The translations under genes were made by a program, and so were the position numbers. From contig CAZFLM010000020.1 of assembly GCA_964519955.1 (NCBI GenBank), forward strand, positions 1-64,000: DNA of 64,000 nt. The letters are read 5' to 3'. The first letter of the stretch is position 1, and the number at the start of each line of letters is the position of its first letter. Below the pieces are notes generated by a model. That model worked only from the letters and a program-made list of their open reading frames with translations, was not told the origin of the DNA and made no database searches. Of the stretch, positions 15,366 to 25,709 are shown one piece after another. This DNA is from CAZFLM01 sp964519955 (lineage in GTDB: Bacteria; Armatimonadota; Chthonomonadetes; Chthonomonadales; CAJBBX01).

Positions 15366-16781
15366 GTGAGTGACGAGTGGAGGCTGAGTGTCGACGGGGT
15401 CTCGCCCGCGCGCGACGGCCTCTGCGCCTGGCTCGAGTCCCTCGCCACGCCCGGCGACAGCGGCGCGCGCGTCCGCCTCCTCGCCGCCTCCGCGTCCTGG
15501 GCGTCCCTCGCCTTCAGCTCCCCGAGCTGCCTGTGCCGCGACTTGCGCCAGACCGAGCATGACATGCGCCGCGGCCTCGCCTCGCTCGGCTATCGCGTCG
15601 AAGCCCTTACCGGCGGAGAACTCCGGCTCAAGGGCGCACGCGACCGCATCGGGCGCTATCTGGAGCGCGGGCGCCTGGTGCCCTGGTTCCTGGGCGACGA
15701 AGAGGGCGTCATCTGGCGCCGCGAAGAGCCCGGCTTCCGCGTGCGGTTTGTCACGCTCGATGGCGCCATCGGCGAGCGGCTGGCCCAGCCCGACGAACTC
15801 GCGGCCGCGCGCCTCTACCTGGTTCGTCCCGCCCCGTCGCTCCGCGAGCCCAGGATGCTGCACGACGTGCACACGCTGCTGGAGGCCGCGGCGCGCTGGC
15901 TGCTGCCGCATGCGCACGGTGGGTTCTGCCCCCGGTGCGAGGGGACCGACATCGGGCTGGCCGCCATGGAGCGCGCCCGGACGGCGCATCGGACCTCGCA
16001 GGCGTGGGCGCAGGATGTGCCGATCGCTCGCGTGCGCCACGCGCGCTGGACGGGCCGCGTCTCGGATGGCTGCGCTGTCTTGGAGCGCCTGGGCATCGCC
16101 GCCAGCACGGCGCGCGGCACCCGGGTGCGGTACGCGCATGCGTGCCTGGCCGACGCGCTGGAGGACTTGCGGGCCGCCGCCCGGGCCTTCACCGAGGCCG
16201 CCGCGCCGGCGGCGCTTCCCGCGGCGTTTGGCACGTACCGCTGCGACATCGACGATGCCTGCTACAGCATCCAGGGCGCGTTCGAGTGGATCACCGCCGT
16301 CGCCTGCTTGCGAGGCCGCTTGCCCGTGCACTACCGTGACCTGCTCTTCTCCGGTCCGGCAGAGCCGACGCCTGCCGGCCACCTGGCGGACCTGACGTAC
16401 CTGGCGCGGGCCGGCTCGCCGCCGTTCCGCCGCCTGGCCGCCCGCAGGCTCGGAGGGTTGCGCGGCGAGCGCTCGGCGGCCACCACGGTGCGCCAGCTTC
16501 TGCACGACCCGGACGACATGACCGCGCTGATGGCGGCAGGGGCGCTGCTTCAGTTGAGCCAGGATGCCCCGCACACGGGGTTCCTGGATGCCTACGCGCG
16601 CCGGACGGCTTCGGATCCCTTCGCGCCGTTCTCCATCCGCGCGGAGCTGCTGCACGATGCGGCCCTGACGGAGCCCGATCGCACGGCCGCGTTCCTCTCG
16701 GATGCCGGCGACGAGTGGCGCGACGACTTCAGCCCGGCCGGCGTCGCGCGAGTGGAGGCGCTGCTGAACGGGGCGGCCTAA
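15366..16781 (+). CDS. Hypothetical protein (471 aa), Cys pairs and HEAT-like C-terminus
   Basis: I do not recognise this family. GTG 15366 follows AAGGGGAGGGG and is preferred over the in-frame ATG 15333. There is no signal peptide or membrane segment, so it is probably cytoplasmic. The N-terminal 170 residues are mixed alpha/beta. A CLC pair is near residue 56, a FCPRCEG zinc-knuckle-like pair near 195, and RCDIDDACY near 293. The last 150 residues (HLADLTYLARAGSPPFRRLA onward) look like repeated helical pairs of HEAT type. It is divergent from the LTXXQ gene and followed 67 bases later by a DUF1080 gene on the same strand. Strong frame bias supports a real gene. Confidence 0.7.
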   Translation: MSDEWRLSVDGVSPARDGLCAWLESLATPGDSGARVRLLAASASWASLAFSSPSCLCRDLRQTEHDMRRGLASLGYRVEALTGGELRLKGARDRIGRYLERGRLVPWFLGDEEGVIWRREEPGFRVRFVTLDGAIGERLAQPDELAAARLYLVRPAPSLREPRMLHDVHTLLEAAARWLLPHAHGGFCPRCEGTDIGLAAMERARTAHRTSQAWAQDVPIARVRHARWTGRVSDGCAVLERLGIAASTARGTRVRYAHACLADALEDLRAAARAFTEAAAPAALPAAFGTYRCDIDDACYSIQGAFEWITAVACLRGRLPVHYRDLLFSGPAEPTPAGHLADLTYLARAGSPPFRRLAARRLGGLRGERSAATTVRQLLHDPDDMTALMAAGALLQLSQDAPHTGFLDAYARRTASDPFAPFSIRAELLHDAALTEPDRTAAFLSDAGDEWRDDFSPAGVARVEALLNGAA

Positions 16782-16848
16782 GCAGATCCCGCGCCCGTTG
16801 CCGCGCCGCCGCTGGGCCGGTCTTCACCACTGGACAGGAGGTACCACC

Positions 16849-17598
16849 ATGAGCCAGACGAACATCGGTTACGACGACACGCCCGTTCTGCCGGGCATCG
16901 GCTACAAGGTGCACGACGGCGCCCGTCCGTTCCCGCCCATCATCGAGCCCGGCGTCGAGAGCACGCAGGATGCCCCGGGCAGGCCGCCGTCGGACGCGGT
17001 TGTGCTGTTCGACGGCAGCGGCCTGGAGAAGTGGCAGTCTCGGCGCGGCGGCCCGGTGGGTTGGAAGCTGGAGGGGGACTGGATGGAGGTCGTGCCTGGC
17101 ACGGGCGACATCGAGACCATCGAGCACTTCGGCGACTGCCAGCTCCACGTGGAGTGGGCCGCACCGGTCGAGGTGAAGGGCGACAGCCAGGGGCGCGGCA
17201 ACAGCGGCGTCTTCCTGATGGGCCGCTATGAGATCCAGGTGCTGGACTGCCGCAACAACCCGACCTATGCCGATGGGACCACCGGAGCGATCTACGGTCA
17301 GTGGCCGCCGCTGGTGAACGCGTGCCGCGAGCCCGGCCAGTGGCAGATGTACGACATCGTCTGGGAGGGGCCGCGGCTCGAGGGCGACACGCTCGTGAAG
17401 CCGGCGCGCGTCACGGTGTTCCACAACGGAGTGCTGCTGCACCACGCCAAGGAGCTGCAGGGCACCACGTGCTACCGCGCCCTGGCGAGCTACGAGCCGC
17501 ACGAGCCCGTGGGCCCGCTGGCGCTGCAGGATCACAGCCACTACGTGCGGTTCCGCAACATCTGGTACCGCCCGCTGAAGGGGTACGACGGGAAGTAG
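16849..17598 (+). CDS. 3-keto-disaccharide hydrolase (DUF1080) family protein
   Basis: A 249-aa protein with one DUF1080 concanavalin-like beta-sandwich domain, running from about residue 47 (VVLFDGSGLEKWQSR) to VRFRNIWYRPLKG at the end. Typical internal motifs are GNSGVFLMGRYEIQVLD and the GQWQMYDIVWEGPR strand. The family hydrolyses 3-keto-glycosides made by Gfo/Idh/MocA enzymes, several of which occur in this window. No signal peptide is visible, so this copy is probably cytoplasmic, unlike the tandem DUF1080 protein at 44568-45824. ATG 16849 has AGGAGG eight bases upstream. Confidence 0.88.
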   Translation: MSQTNIGYDDTPVLPGIGYKVHDGARPFPPIIEPGVESTQDAPGRPPSDAVVLFDGSGLEKWQSRRGGPVGWKLEGDWMEVVPGTGDIETIEHFGDCQLHVEWAAPVEVKGDSQGRGNSGVFLMGRYEIQVLDCRNNPTYADGTTGAIYGQWPPLVNACREPGQWQMYDIVWEGPRLEGDTLVKPARVTVFHNGVLLHHAKELQGTTCYRALASYEPHEPVGPLALQDHSHYVRFRNIWYRPLKGYDGK

Positions 17599-17605
17599 GC
17601 CACGC

Positions 17606-17672
17606 GGTGGCGACGGAGCGCCACCCTCCAAGGGTTTGCGAGCACGCTGGAGGGTGGGCCTCCGTGCCCACC
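17606..17672. terminator. Two hairpins between convergent genes
   Basis: Hairpin 1 has stem GGTGGCG/CGCCACC and loop ACGGAG (17606-17625). Hairpin 2 has stem GGTGGGC/GCCCACC and loop CTCCGT (17653-17672). They follow the DUF1080 stop and face the ligA stop, so a bidirectional terminator role is likely. Both belong to the dispersed hairpin family described in the findings. Confidence 0.55.
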
Positions 17673-17710
17673 GCAACGCGCCTCGGCGGGAGCCGTGGCG
17701 GGATGAGGCG

Positions 17711-17745
17711 GAGCCCGCCCTGAGCTTGCCGAACGGGTGCCCACC
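17711..17745. repeat. Dispersed repeat with a GAGCTTGCCGAACGGGTG core
   Basis: Read on the minus strand it contains GGGCACCCGTTCGGCAAGC followed by TCAGGGCGGGCT. A closely related stretch lies at 33777-33808. It is directly downstream of ligA. Confidence 0.5.
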
Positions 17746-17760
17746 GCTGCCGCCCGAGCG

Positions 17761-19800
<2,040 letters not shown>

Positions 19801-20847
19801 CTACTTGGTCTTCGAGCCGCCGCTCGTCTTCTTGGCGGGCGCGGTCGTCTTCTTCGTAGCGGTGGTCGCCTTCTTAGCCGCGGTGGGCTTCTTGGGGGCC
19901 GCGGTCGCCTTCTGCGCAGCCGGCTCGGCCAGGTCGGCCGCCGTAACCGCCTCCTTGCCCTCCGAGAGCATCGTGGTCGAGATCGTGCCGCCGCCCGTCA
20001 TGTTGAGCTGCTCGCCGAACGGGCTCTGCTTCGCCGCGTCGCCCTTGAGCGTCATCTGCATCTTCATGACGATGTCGCCGACCATCTTGACGAGCCTGCC
20101 GTTCTCCGCGACGACGTTGGCAATGCTGTTGACCGAGACCAGCCCCTTCATGGTCATCAGTGCCTTGGCCTCGTCCGCGACGGGGCGCTGGTCGGCGCCC
20201 ATCATCATCTCGATCGGCAACTCGGTGACCTGCTTGATCTTGAGCGTTTCCCGGCCACCGACCTCTTCGGTGCCGAGGAGCGTCGACGTGATCTTCATCT
20301 TCCCCGTGCCGGCGGGCGCCGCGATCTCGGACACCCAGTTGTCGCCGACCTTTACCGGGTGGTCGGGCATGAACATCCCGGTGGAGGGCAGGTTGTTCAT
20401 GTTCAGGAACTGGCTCATGATCTGAGCGCCGGGCAGCTTCTCGGCCCCCTTCACGGAGGCCCGGCCCATCGGGTCTACCTCGGTCCGGATGGCCGGCGTC
20501 TTCGGCGTGGGCATGCTCTGGCCCATCACCTTGATGTTCCCGCTCTCCACGGTCGTCAGGTTCACCATCGTGCCGTTCGGTTTCACGATGAGCGTCTTGA
20601 CCTTGTGGGTGAGGTCCGTCGTCGACTCCGGAGCCATGGGCAGTGGCGACTCGCCGGACGCCGTCTTCATCTCCATCTTGATGGTCGATTGCGTCTGATA
20701 GCGCACGAACTCTCCCACCGCGGACTTCACGACCAGCGTGTAGGTGCGGTCGGCGCCCTGGCCGCCGGCGGCGTCCTGGGCTGCGACGGGGGCGGCTGCT
20801 AGCAGTGCGGCTGCGGCGATCCAGCAGAACGAACGAGTGCGGCTCAT
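19801..20847 (-). CDS. Secreted protein of a four-member paralogous cluster, Lys-rich tail
   Basis: A 348-aa exported protein with signal peptide (1-23, ending APVAAQ). The body alternates short strands and shares with the next three genes the order: signal, Y-rich first strand, DPMGR or DKxGK turn, GDNWV or GDxW block, late GRLVKM strand. A C-terminal tail of about 45 residues is almost all Lys, Ala, Thr and Pro (TAAKKATTATKKTTAPAKK), like histone-H1-type tails. Function unknown. ATG 20847 has GGAGGAACCG before it. It is the last paralog in the operon and abuts ligA. Confidence 0.75.
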   Translation of the reverse strand: MSRTRSFCWIAAAALLAAAPVAAQDAAGGQGADRTYTLVVKSAVGEFVRYQTQSTIKMEMKTASGESPLPMAPESTTDLTHKVKTLIVKPNGTMVNLTTVESGNIKVMGQSMPTPKTPAIRTEVDPMGRASVKGAEKLPGAQIMSQFLNMNNLPSTGMFMPDHPVKVGDNWVSEIAAPAGTGKMKITSTLLGTEEVGGRETLKIKQVTELPIEMMMGADQRPVADEAKALMTMKGLVSVNSIANVVAENGRLVKMVGDIVMKMQMTLKGDAAKQSPFGEQLNMTGGGTISTTMLSEGKEAVTAADLAEPAAQKATAAPKKPTAAKKATTATKKTTAPAKKTSGGSKTK

Positions 20848-20894
20848 CGGTTCCTCCAGAGATGCGGCGGTAGAACGAGTACGACTCGATGCAC

Positions 20895-21665
20895 CTACTT
20901 GGTTTCGGGCTTGCTCTCGGTCTTCGGCGCAGGCGGCTTGATCGTGGCCTTCATCGTCACATCGACCGTGCCGAGGCCCGGCAGCGGCACGTTCTTCATG
21001 GCGGTTTCGAGCTTCGATACGCGGCCGGTGTCCGGAACCACCCAGAACGTGGTCTGGGTCGACAGCGTGCCTGCGCCCGGCTCAGCGATGTCCAGCAGCA
21101 GGTCCGAGGTGGTCTCGCGCAGCTTCAGGAAGGTGGTGTCGCCGACCTTGTCCGTACCCACGAATGTGCTCTTGAGCGTGAACTTCCCGCTCTTAAGCGA
21201 GGGGTTCTGGAACTCGGCCGACCAGGTGTCGGCCGGCTTGACCGCCTTGTCGGGCAGCACACACTGGCTGATCATGGCGAAGAGCTTCAGCAGCCCCTCC
21301 GGCATCATCCCGAGCGAGCCCTTCTGGGTGGCGATCGTGAGCACCTTGCCGCGCTTGTCGACGGTGACCGTCATCGGCGCTTCGGCGGGGACATCGGCCT
21401 CCTCGCCGTTCAGCACGTACTTCGAGCCCTTGTCCGTGTAGATGAACACGACGTCACCGTTGGCCTTGACTTCCTTGACGGCGCGCTCCACGACGCCGGA
21501 CGCAGGCACCTCGGCGCCCGCCCAGTTCGCCACCATCTGGAACGAGTAGATGCCGATGTCGCCGGCCTTGTACGTGCGCTCGATCGTGTAGGCCTTGTCC
21601 TGGGCCCAGGCGAAGGTGCTCAGCAGCGCCAGGGCCGCAGCCACGCAGAACAGCGTTCGCTTCAT
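20895..21665 (-). CDS. Secreted hypothetical protein, paralogous cluster
   Basis: A 256-aa exported protein with signal peptide 1-21 (ending FAWAQ). It begins its mature part with YTIERTYKAGDIGIYSFQM, nearly the same motif as NLKRTYKAGDADRYRM in the next gene, which shows common descent. Further shared elements are VTVDKRGKVLTI, a KPADTWSAEF block and a late DTGRVSKLE strand. The C-terminus is Pro/Lys/Thr-rich. No enzyme motif is visible; a beta-rich envelope protein is likely. ATG 21665 follows TAGGAG. It is nine bases downstream of the third paralog. Confidence 0.75.
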   Translation of the reverse strand: MKRTLFCVAAALALLSTFAWAQDKAYTIERTYKAGDIGIYSFQMVANWAGAEVPASGVVERAVKEVKANGDVVFIYTDKGSKYVLNGEEADVPAEAPMTVTVDKRGKVLTIATQKGSLGMMPEGLLKLFAMISQCVLPDKAVKPADTWSAEFQNPSLKSGKFTLKSTFVGTDKVGDTTFLKLRETTSDLLLDIAEPGAGTLSTQTTFWVVPDTGRVSKLETAMKNVPLPGLGTVDVTMKATIKPPAPKTESKPETK

Positions 21666-21674
21666 TCTGTGCTC

Positions 21675-22475
21675 CTACTTCGTCTCGGTGGGTTGGGAGG
21701 TCGGTTTGTCGGCGGGCTTGCCCGGAACCAGGCCATCCTTCTCGCCGATGCGCACGCGCTTGAATGTGACGGTGGCCTTGCCGATGGGGGCCGGGAGCGT
21801 GCCCTTGACCGTGCCCTCCATCTTGAGCGCCTTCCCGGTCCCAGGCTCCATGTAGGCCGTGCCCGCGACCGTAAGCATCGTCTCGCCTTCGGCTGTCGCG
21901 ATGGGTCGGGTCATCGCCGTCGTGACCTTCACGGTGTCGACCGGCAGATCCCCGGCGCCCTTCTCCTTGCCAACGATCGTGAGCGTGACGGTCGCCTTCT
22001 TCGCGTCCTTCCCCTCGGTTAGGGGCACCTCGGTCTTGATGACGTCCCCGGCCTTTAGGGGGCGGTCCGGCATCCCGGCGGCGCTCGACGACAGGATGTC
22101 CTCCATGCCGCCCAGGCGCCCCTCGCGCTTGATCAGCTTGCCGCTCTTGTCGACGGTGGAGGTGACGGATTGCCCGGACTGCGGGAACGGCATCGTCTGG
22201 CCGTTCACCTCGATGGTGCCGGCCTCGATGGTCAGCACCAGGACCGCGCTTCCATCGGGCTTGATCTCCTTGACCTTCTCGGAGACGATGAGCGCGGTGC
22301 TGACCTTCATCGCCTCGCCGTCGATAACGGCATTCATCCGGTACCGGTCTGCGTCACCGGCCTTGTAGGTGCGCTTCAGGTTGAAGCTCTCCTGGCCGAG
22401 CGCTGCCGGGTGCAGGCCGGTCAGGGCGAGGGCGACGGCCACGACCGGGAGCATCTGTGTATAGCGGAGTGTCAC
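21675..22475 (-). CDS. Secreted hypothetical protein, paralogous cluster
   Basis: A 266-aa exported protein. GTG 22475 gives MTLRYTQMLPV and a signal peptide ending near residue 28 (HPAALGQ); ATG 22454 is an equally possible start. The mature part starts ESFNLKRTYKAGDADRYRMN and repeats the paralog pattern VDKSGKLIKREG, RPLKAGDVIKTEV and EPGTGKALKMEG. The tail is Lys/Pro/Thr-rich. Function unknown. It follows the fourth paralog after 28 bases and precedes the second by nine. Confidence 0.72.
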   Translation of the reverse strand: MTLRYTQMLPVVAVALALTGLHPAALGQESFNLKRTYKAGDADRYRMNAVIDGEAMKVSTALIVSEKVKEIKPDGSAVLVLTIEAGTIEVNGQTMPFPQSGQSVTSTVDKSGKLIKREGRLGGMEDILSSSAAGMPDRPLKAGDVIKTEVPLTEGKDAKKATVTLTIVGKEKGAGDLPVDTVKVTTAMTRPIATAEGETMLTVAGTAYMEPGTGKALKMEGTVKGTLPAPIGKATVTFKRVRIGEKDGLVPGKPADKPTSQPTETK

Positions 22476-22503
22476 TGAGGGTCCCTTTCGACGTGTCTGC
22501 GGT

Positions 22504-23472
22504 TCACCTCTGTTTAGACTGGCGAGGCGCGGGCTTGGTTTTGGCAGTCTCCACTTTCCTCGGCGCGTCCGGCGCCACGGTCACTACCGCATGCACCACG
22601 GTGTCGATGTGCCGCGGCTCGTCGGGCGATTCGAGCTTGCCGAGGCGGTCCTCGCCGATATTCGCGTCGACCGTGACCTGGCCGCGCGCGAGGCGGCCCG
22701 CCCCTACGTCGAACCGGAACAGACCCGAGCCGGTGATCTTGCCCTTCCGCGTCCGGTCGATGTCCTCGGGCTTCTCGGCAGGCTTCTTGTCGGCGCCGAG
22801 TTTCTGGTCGATCTCCATCCCGAACTCGGTGCGGATCACGGCGATCGTCTTGGCCGGGGTGGACTTGCCCTGCGGGACGGTCTCGTAGGAGACGAGCACG
22901 GCCTTGAAGGGCGCGGCCGCGTCCTTACCCAGGAACGCGCTCTGGAACGTCCACTCGTCGCCGGGCTTGAGAGCCGTCGCTGGGAACACGACCGGCACGA
23001 TGAGTGTGTGGAGCTGTTTCGGGTCCAGGCCGGGGATGCTGAGGCTGAACGGCAGCGGGGCGCTGTCCTTCGCCGAGGCGACCTCGCCGGTCGGCTTCAG
23101 CGCAACGCTCTGGTCGAACAGCTTGCGCGCCTGGTCTTGCGGCACTTCGTAGGGCAGCGGGCCGAGCGCCACCTCAGCGGAGAGCACGCGGAAGTCCACC
23201 GGGGTGGTCCCATTCGCGCTGCGTGCCTTGGCCGTGGCCGCATATGCCATCTCGAGAACGATGGGTTCCGTGGTCTCGAACGACGGCAGCCTGCCGCTGG
23301 CCTTGGCTTCTATCTTGTAGCGCAGCGTGGCGCCCTGGGGCCAACGATACGTCAGGACGCGCGGCGCGGCAAAGCACGATGCGACGGTCGACAGCGCGAC
23401 GCATGCTCCGACGGCGAGCATGAGCGGGGCGCGAGGCAGGAATGTGCGGGACAAGCGGGACCTCCACGGCAT
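22504..23472 (-). CDS. Secreted hypothetical protein, first gene of the paralogous cluster
   Basis: A 322-aa exported protein read from ATG 23472 (MPWRSRLSRTF), with a signal peptide or anchor over about residues 18-35. The mature part begins LTYRWPQGATLRYKIEAKAS, the same opening strand pattern as the paralogs. A DPKQLHTLIVPVVF block, ALKPGDEWTFQSAF and DVGAGRLARGQV correspond to the shared GDxW and GRL elements. The tail is again Lys/Pro/Arg-rich. It is the most divergent member and probably the first gene of the operon leading to ligA. Confidence 0.7.
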   Translation of the reverse strand: MPWRSRLSRTFLPRAPLMLAVGACVALSTVASCFAAPRVLTYRWPQGATLRYKIEAKASGRLPSFETTEPIVLEMAYAATAKARSANGTTPVDFRVLSAEVALGPLPYEVPQDQARKLFDQSVALKPTGEVASAKDSAPLPFSLSIPGLDPKQLHTLIVPVVFPATALKPGDEWTFQSAFLGKDAAAPFKAVLVSYETVPQGKSTPAKTIAVIRTEFGMEIDQKLGADKKPAEKPEDIDRTRKGKITGSGLFRFDVGAGRLARGQVTVDANIGEDRLGKLESPDEPRHIDTVVHAVVTVAPDAPRKVETAKTKPAPRQSKQR

Positions 23473-23553
23473 AGCGATGGCGGCATGATAACACCGCCGC
23501 CGCCTCGCGGTCAAGCAGCGGCCGCCCCGCCCCCGACGTGGAGCGCCGGCAGC

Positions 23554-24363
23554 CTACAGGCAGGCCTTCAGGTAGCGCAGCGATTCCCGGGCGATGGTCT
23601 CGGGGTCCGGGCTGTAGTCGAACACCTCCACCGAGACGTAGCCGGGGTAGGGGATCTCGCCGAGCGCGCCGAGGACCGGGCGGAAGTCCGTCTCGCCGAA
23701 CCCGGGGCCGCGCCGGTTCGCGTCGTTGGCGTGCACGTGCGCGATGAGCGGCGCGAACTCGCGCACCAGGTCGCCGAGCGGCTTGCCCTCGGAGGAGGCG
23801 CTCTTCACGTCGAAGATGGTGCGCGCCGCGGGGTGGTCGAGCTGCGTGAGCAGGTCGCGCGCTTCGGCGAGGGTCAGCAGGAAGTCGGCTTCCGGTGGCG
23901 GCAGCGGCTCCAGGCAGAGGGTGATGCCGGCCTGCTGGGCCCGGTCCAGCGCGGGCCTCACGGCGTCCAGGAACCGGGCAGCGTTGTCCGCGCGGCTCAC
24001 GCCCTCCGGGATGCTGCGCTGCTTCGGCGAGCCGAACACCATGACGCGCCCGCCCAGCTCCGCGCAGAGGTCCGTCAGCGCGAGCAGGTAGTCGATCGTA
24101 TCCGTGCGCACGGCGTCATCGAGTGTCGTGACGGAGAGGCCTTTGGGGGATACGAGCAGCCAGTGCAGTCCGACGACCTCCAGGCCCGCGTCGACGGCTA
24201 CCTGCCGGATGCTGCGCCGCGCGCCAGGCATCAGCGTGCGCGCATCCTCCGCGAGCGTGAACGGGGCGATCTCGATGCCGTCATAGCCCTCGGCGGCGAC
24301 GAAGGCGCACGTGCGCTCCCAATCCCACCCCTGGAACGTCTCGTTGCAGATGGCGAACTTCAT
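23554..24363 (-). CDS. Sugar phosphate isomerase/epimerase-like TIM-barrel protein
   Basis: A 269-aa AP-endonuclease-2-type TIM barrel. The start is MKFAICNETFQGWDWE. Metal-site residues are in CLEPLPPPEADFL (Glu), TIFDVKSASSE (Asp), AHVHANDANRRG (His) and VSVEVFDYS (Glu), the standard layout of xylose-isomerase-like metal sites. The family includes sugar isomerases, epimerases and 3-keto-sugar-processing enzymes; substrate unknown. No signal peptide. It lies 71 bases downstream of dapF and may be cotranscribed with miaA-hfq-dapF. In the gap after dapF a CCCCCA/TGGGGG hairpin is visible at about 24396-24412. Confidence 0.85.
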   Translation of the reverse strand: MKFAICNETFQGWDWERTCAFVAAEGYDGIEIAPFTLAEDARTLMPGARRSIRQVAVDAGLEVVGLHWLLVSPKGLSVTTLDDAVRTDTIDYLLALTDLCAELGGRVMVFGSPKQRSIPEGVSRADNAARFLDAVRPALDRAQQAGITLCLEPLPPPEADFLLTLAEARDLLTQLDHPAARTIFDVKSASSEGKPLGDLVREFAPLIAHVHANDANRRGPGFGETDFRPVLGALGEIPYPGYVSVEVFDYSPDPETIARESLRYLKACL

Positions 24364-24434
24364 GTGAAGGGCTCCTATACCGCGACCAATCAGACCCCCC
24401 AGCATTGGGGGCCGGGGGGCGTCCCGCGACCAGT

Positions 24435-25274
24435 CTACAGCTCGATCGTGCCCTCGAACACCGTCTCCGCCGGGCCGGTCATGATGACGTGGCTGTCGGC
24501 GGCCCACTCGACGCGCAGATCGCCGCCGGGCAAGTGGATCGTCGCCTGCCGGTCCGTCCTGCCGGTGAGCGCGCCCGCCACCAGGACGGAGCAGGCGCCC
24601 GTGCCGCAGGCCAGGGTGATGCCGGCGCCGCGCTCCCACGTCCGCTGGACGATCTCGTTCCGGCTCAGCACCTGGGCGAAATGGACGTTCGTGCGCTCGG
24701 GGAAGGCCGCGTGCGTCTCGATGGCGCGGCCCAGCCTGGGCAGGTCGATGGCGGCTGCGTCGTCCACGAAGATAGCCGCGTGCGGGTTGCCCATCGACAC
24801 GGCCGTCACGCGGAACCGCTCGCCGGCGACGTCGAGGGCCTCGTCCACGACCTTGTCCGCGTCCTCGCCGAGCATGGGGATCTCGCTGCGGCGCACGCGG
24901 GGCTGCCCCATGTCGACGCTGGCAGAGCGCACCGCGGAACCCTCGGTCTGGAGCCGGATGCGCATCACGCCGGCCTGCGTCTCGACCGCGATCGTAGCGT
25001 TCTGTGTGTGCCCGCGCTCGTAGACGTACTTGGCGAAGCAGCGGACGCCGTTGCCGCACATCTGCGCCTCGCTGCCGTCCGGGTTGAGCATGCGCATGCG
25101 GAAGTCCGCTTCATGCGACGGCAGCACGAGGACAAGGCCGTCGCCGCCGATGCCGAACTTGCGGTCGTTGACCCGGCGGCTGATGTCGGCGAGGCGCCCT
25201 TCCGGCAGCGCCTCGGTGAGGCAGTCGACGACTACGAAGTCGTTGCCGATGCCCTGCATCTTGGTGAACTTCAC
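24435..25274 (-). CDS. dapF: Diaminopimelate epimerase
   Basis: A 279-aa DapF, which interconverts LL- and meso-diaminopimelate with two cysteines acting as acid and base. The first is Cys73 in AQMCGNGVRCFAKY and the second is in GITLACGTGACSVLVAG. FTKMQGIGNDFVVVD at the N-terminus is canonical. GTG 25274 with AGGGGT upstream matches the usual length; ATG 25307 would add 11 residues. It acts downstream of Asd and DapA, encoded about 12 kb away, in the lysine/peptidoglycan pathway. Confidence 0.95.
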   Translation of the reverse strand: MKFTKMQGIGNDFVVVDCLTEALPEGRLADISRRVNDRKFGIGGDGLVLVLPSHEADFRMRMLNPDGSEAQMCGNGVRCFAKYVYERGHTQNATIAVETQAGVMRIRLQTEGSAVRSASVDMGQPRVRRSEIPMLGEDADKVVDEALDVAGERFRVTAVSMGNPHAAIFVDDAAAIDLPRLGRAIETHAAFPERTNVHFAQVLSRNEIVQRTWERGAGITLACGTGACSVLVAGALTGRTDRQATIHLPGGDLRVEWAADSHVIMTGPAETVFEGTIEL

Positions 25275-25344
25275 GGTGAGACCCCTGAGGAAGCGGCCCC
25301 GAGGCATGCGTCACCCCGGGGCGAAGGCAGGCGACGGGTGGCGA

Positions 25345-25665
25345 TCAGTCCTCGGCGGGTGTGGGCTCAGCCGGAGGAGCCTCCGCGGGAGCCGCCGGAG
25401 CCGGGTGCGGGCGGGCCTGGGCGTCGCGATGGCCTTCCGGGTGGAAGCTGGACACGGGCCGCGACGGCACGATAGACGTGATCGCGTGCTTGTAGACGAG
25501 CTGCGTCGGGCGCCCGGGGGAGTCGAGCAGGACGGTAAAAGAGTCGAACCCGCGCACGAGGCCGCGAAGCTGGACGCTGTTCACCAGGTAGATGGTGACG
25601 CTCACGTTCTCTTTGCGGACCTGGTTCAGGAATACATCCTGGAGGTTGAGCTGGGTCTTCGTCAT
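25345..25665 (-). CDS. hfq: RNA chaperone Hfq with extended Pro/Ala tail
   Basis: A 106-aa Hfq. The Sm core occupies residues 1-68: [20 protein letters not shown], the Sm1 motif [15 protein letters not shown] and the Sm2 motif [12 protein letters not shown], close to canonical YKHAISTV. The hexamer binds sRNAs and A-rich mRNA. The C-terminal 36 residues are unusually Pro/Ala/Glu-rich ([19 protein letters not shown]), longer than the bare core common outside Gammaproteobacteria. It follows miaA by 44 bases, the classical miaA-hfq order. Confidence 0.93.
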   Translation of the reverse strand: MTKTQLNLQDVFLNQVRKENVSVTIYLVNSVQLRGLVRGFDSFTVLLDSPGRPTQLVYKHAITSIVPSRPVSSFHPEGHRDAQARPHPAPAAPAEAPPAEPTPAED

Positions 25666-25709
25666 GGCCGGTTGCGCTCCTCGACGCCGTACGGACTGGC
25701 GCCCCTTAG

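Noticed and set aside
22591..25023. Long plus-strand open frame of 810 codons opposite the paralog cluster, isomerase and dapF
   Set aside because: It crosses four well-supported minus-strand genes and its translation is Arg/His/Val-rich without motifs.
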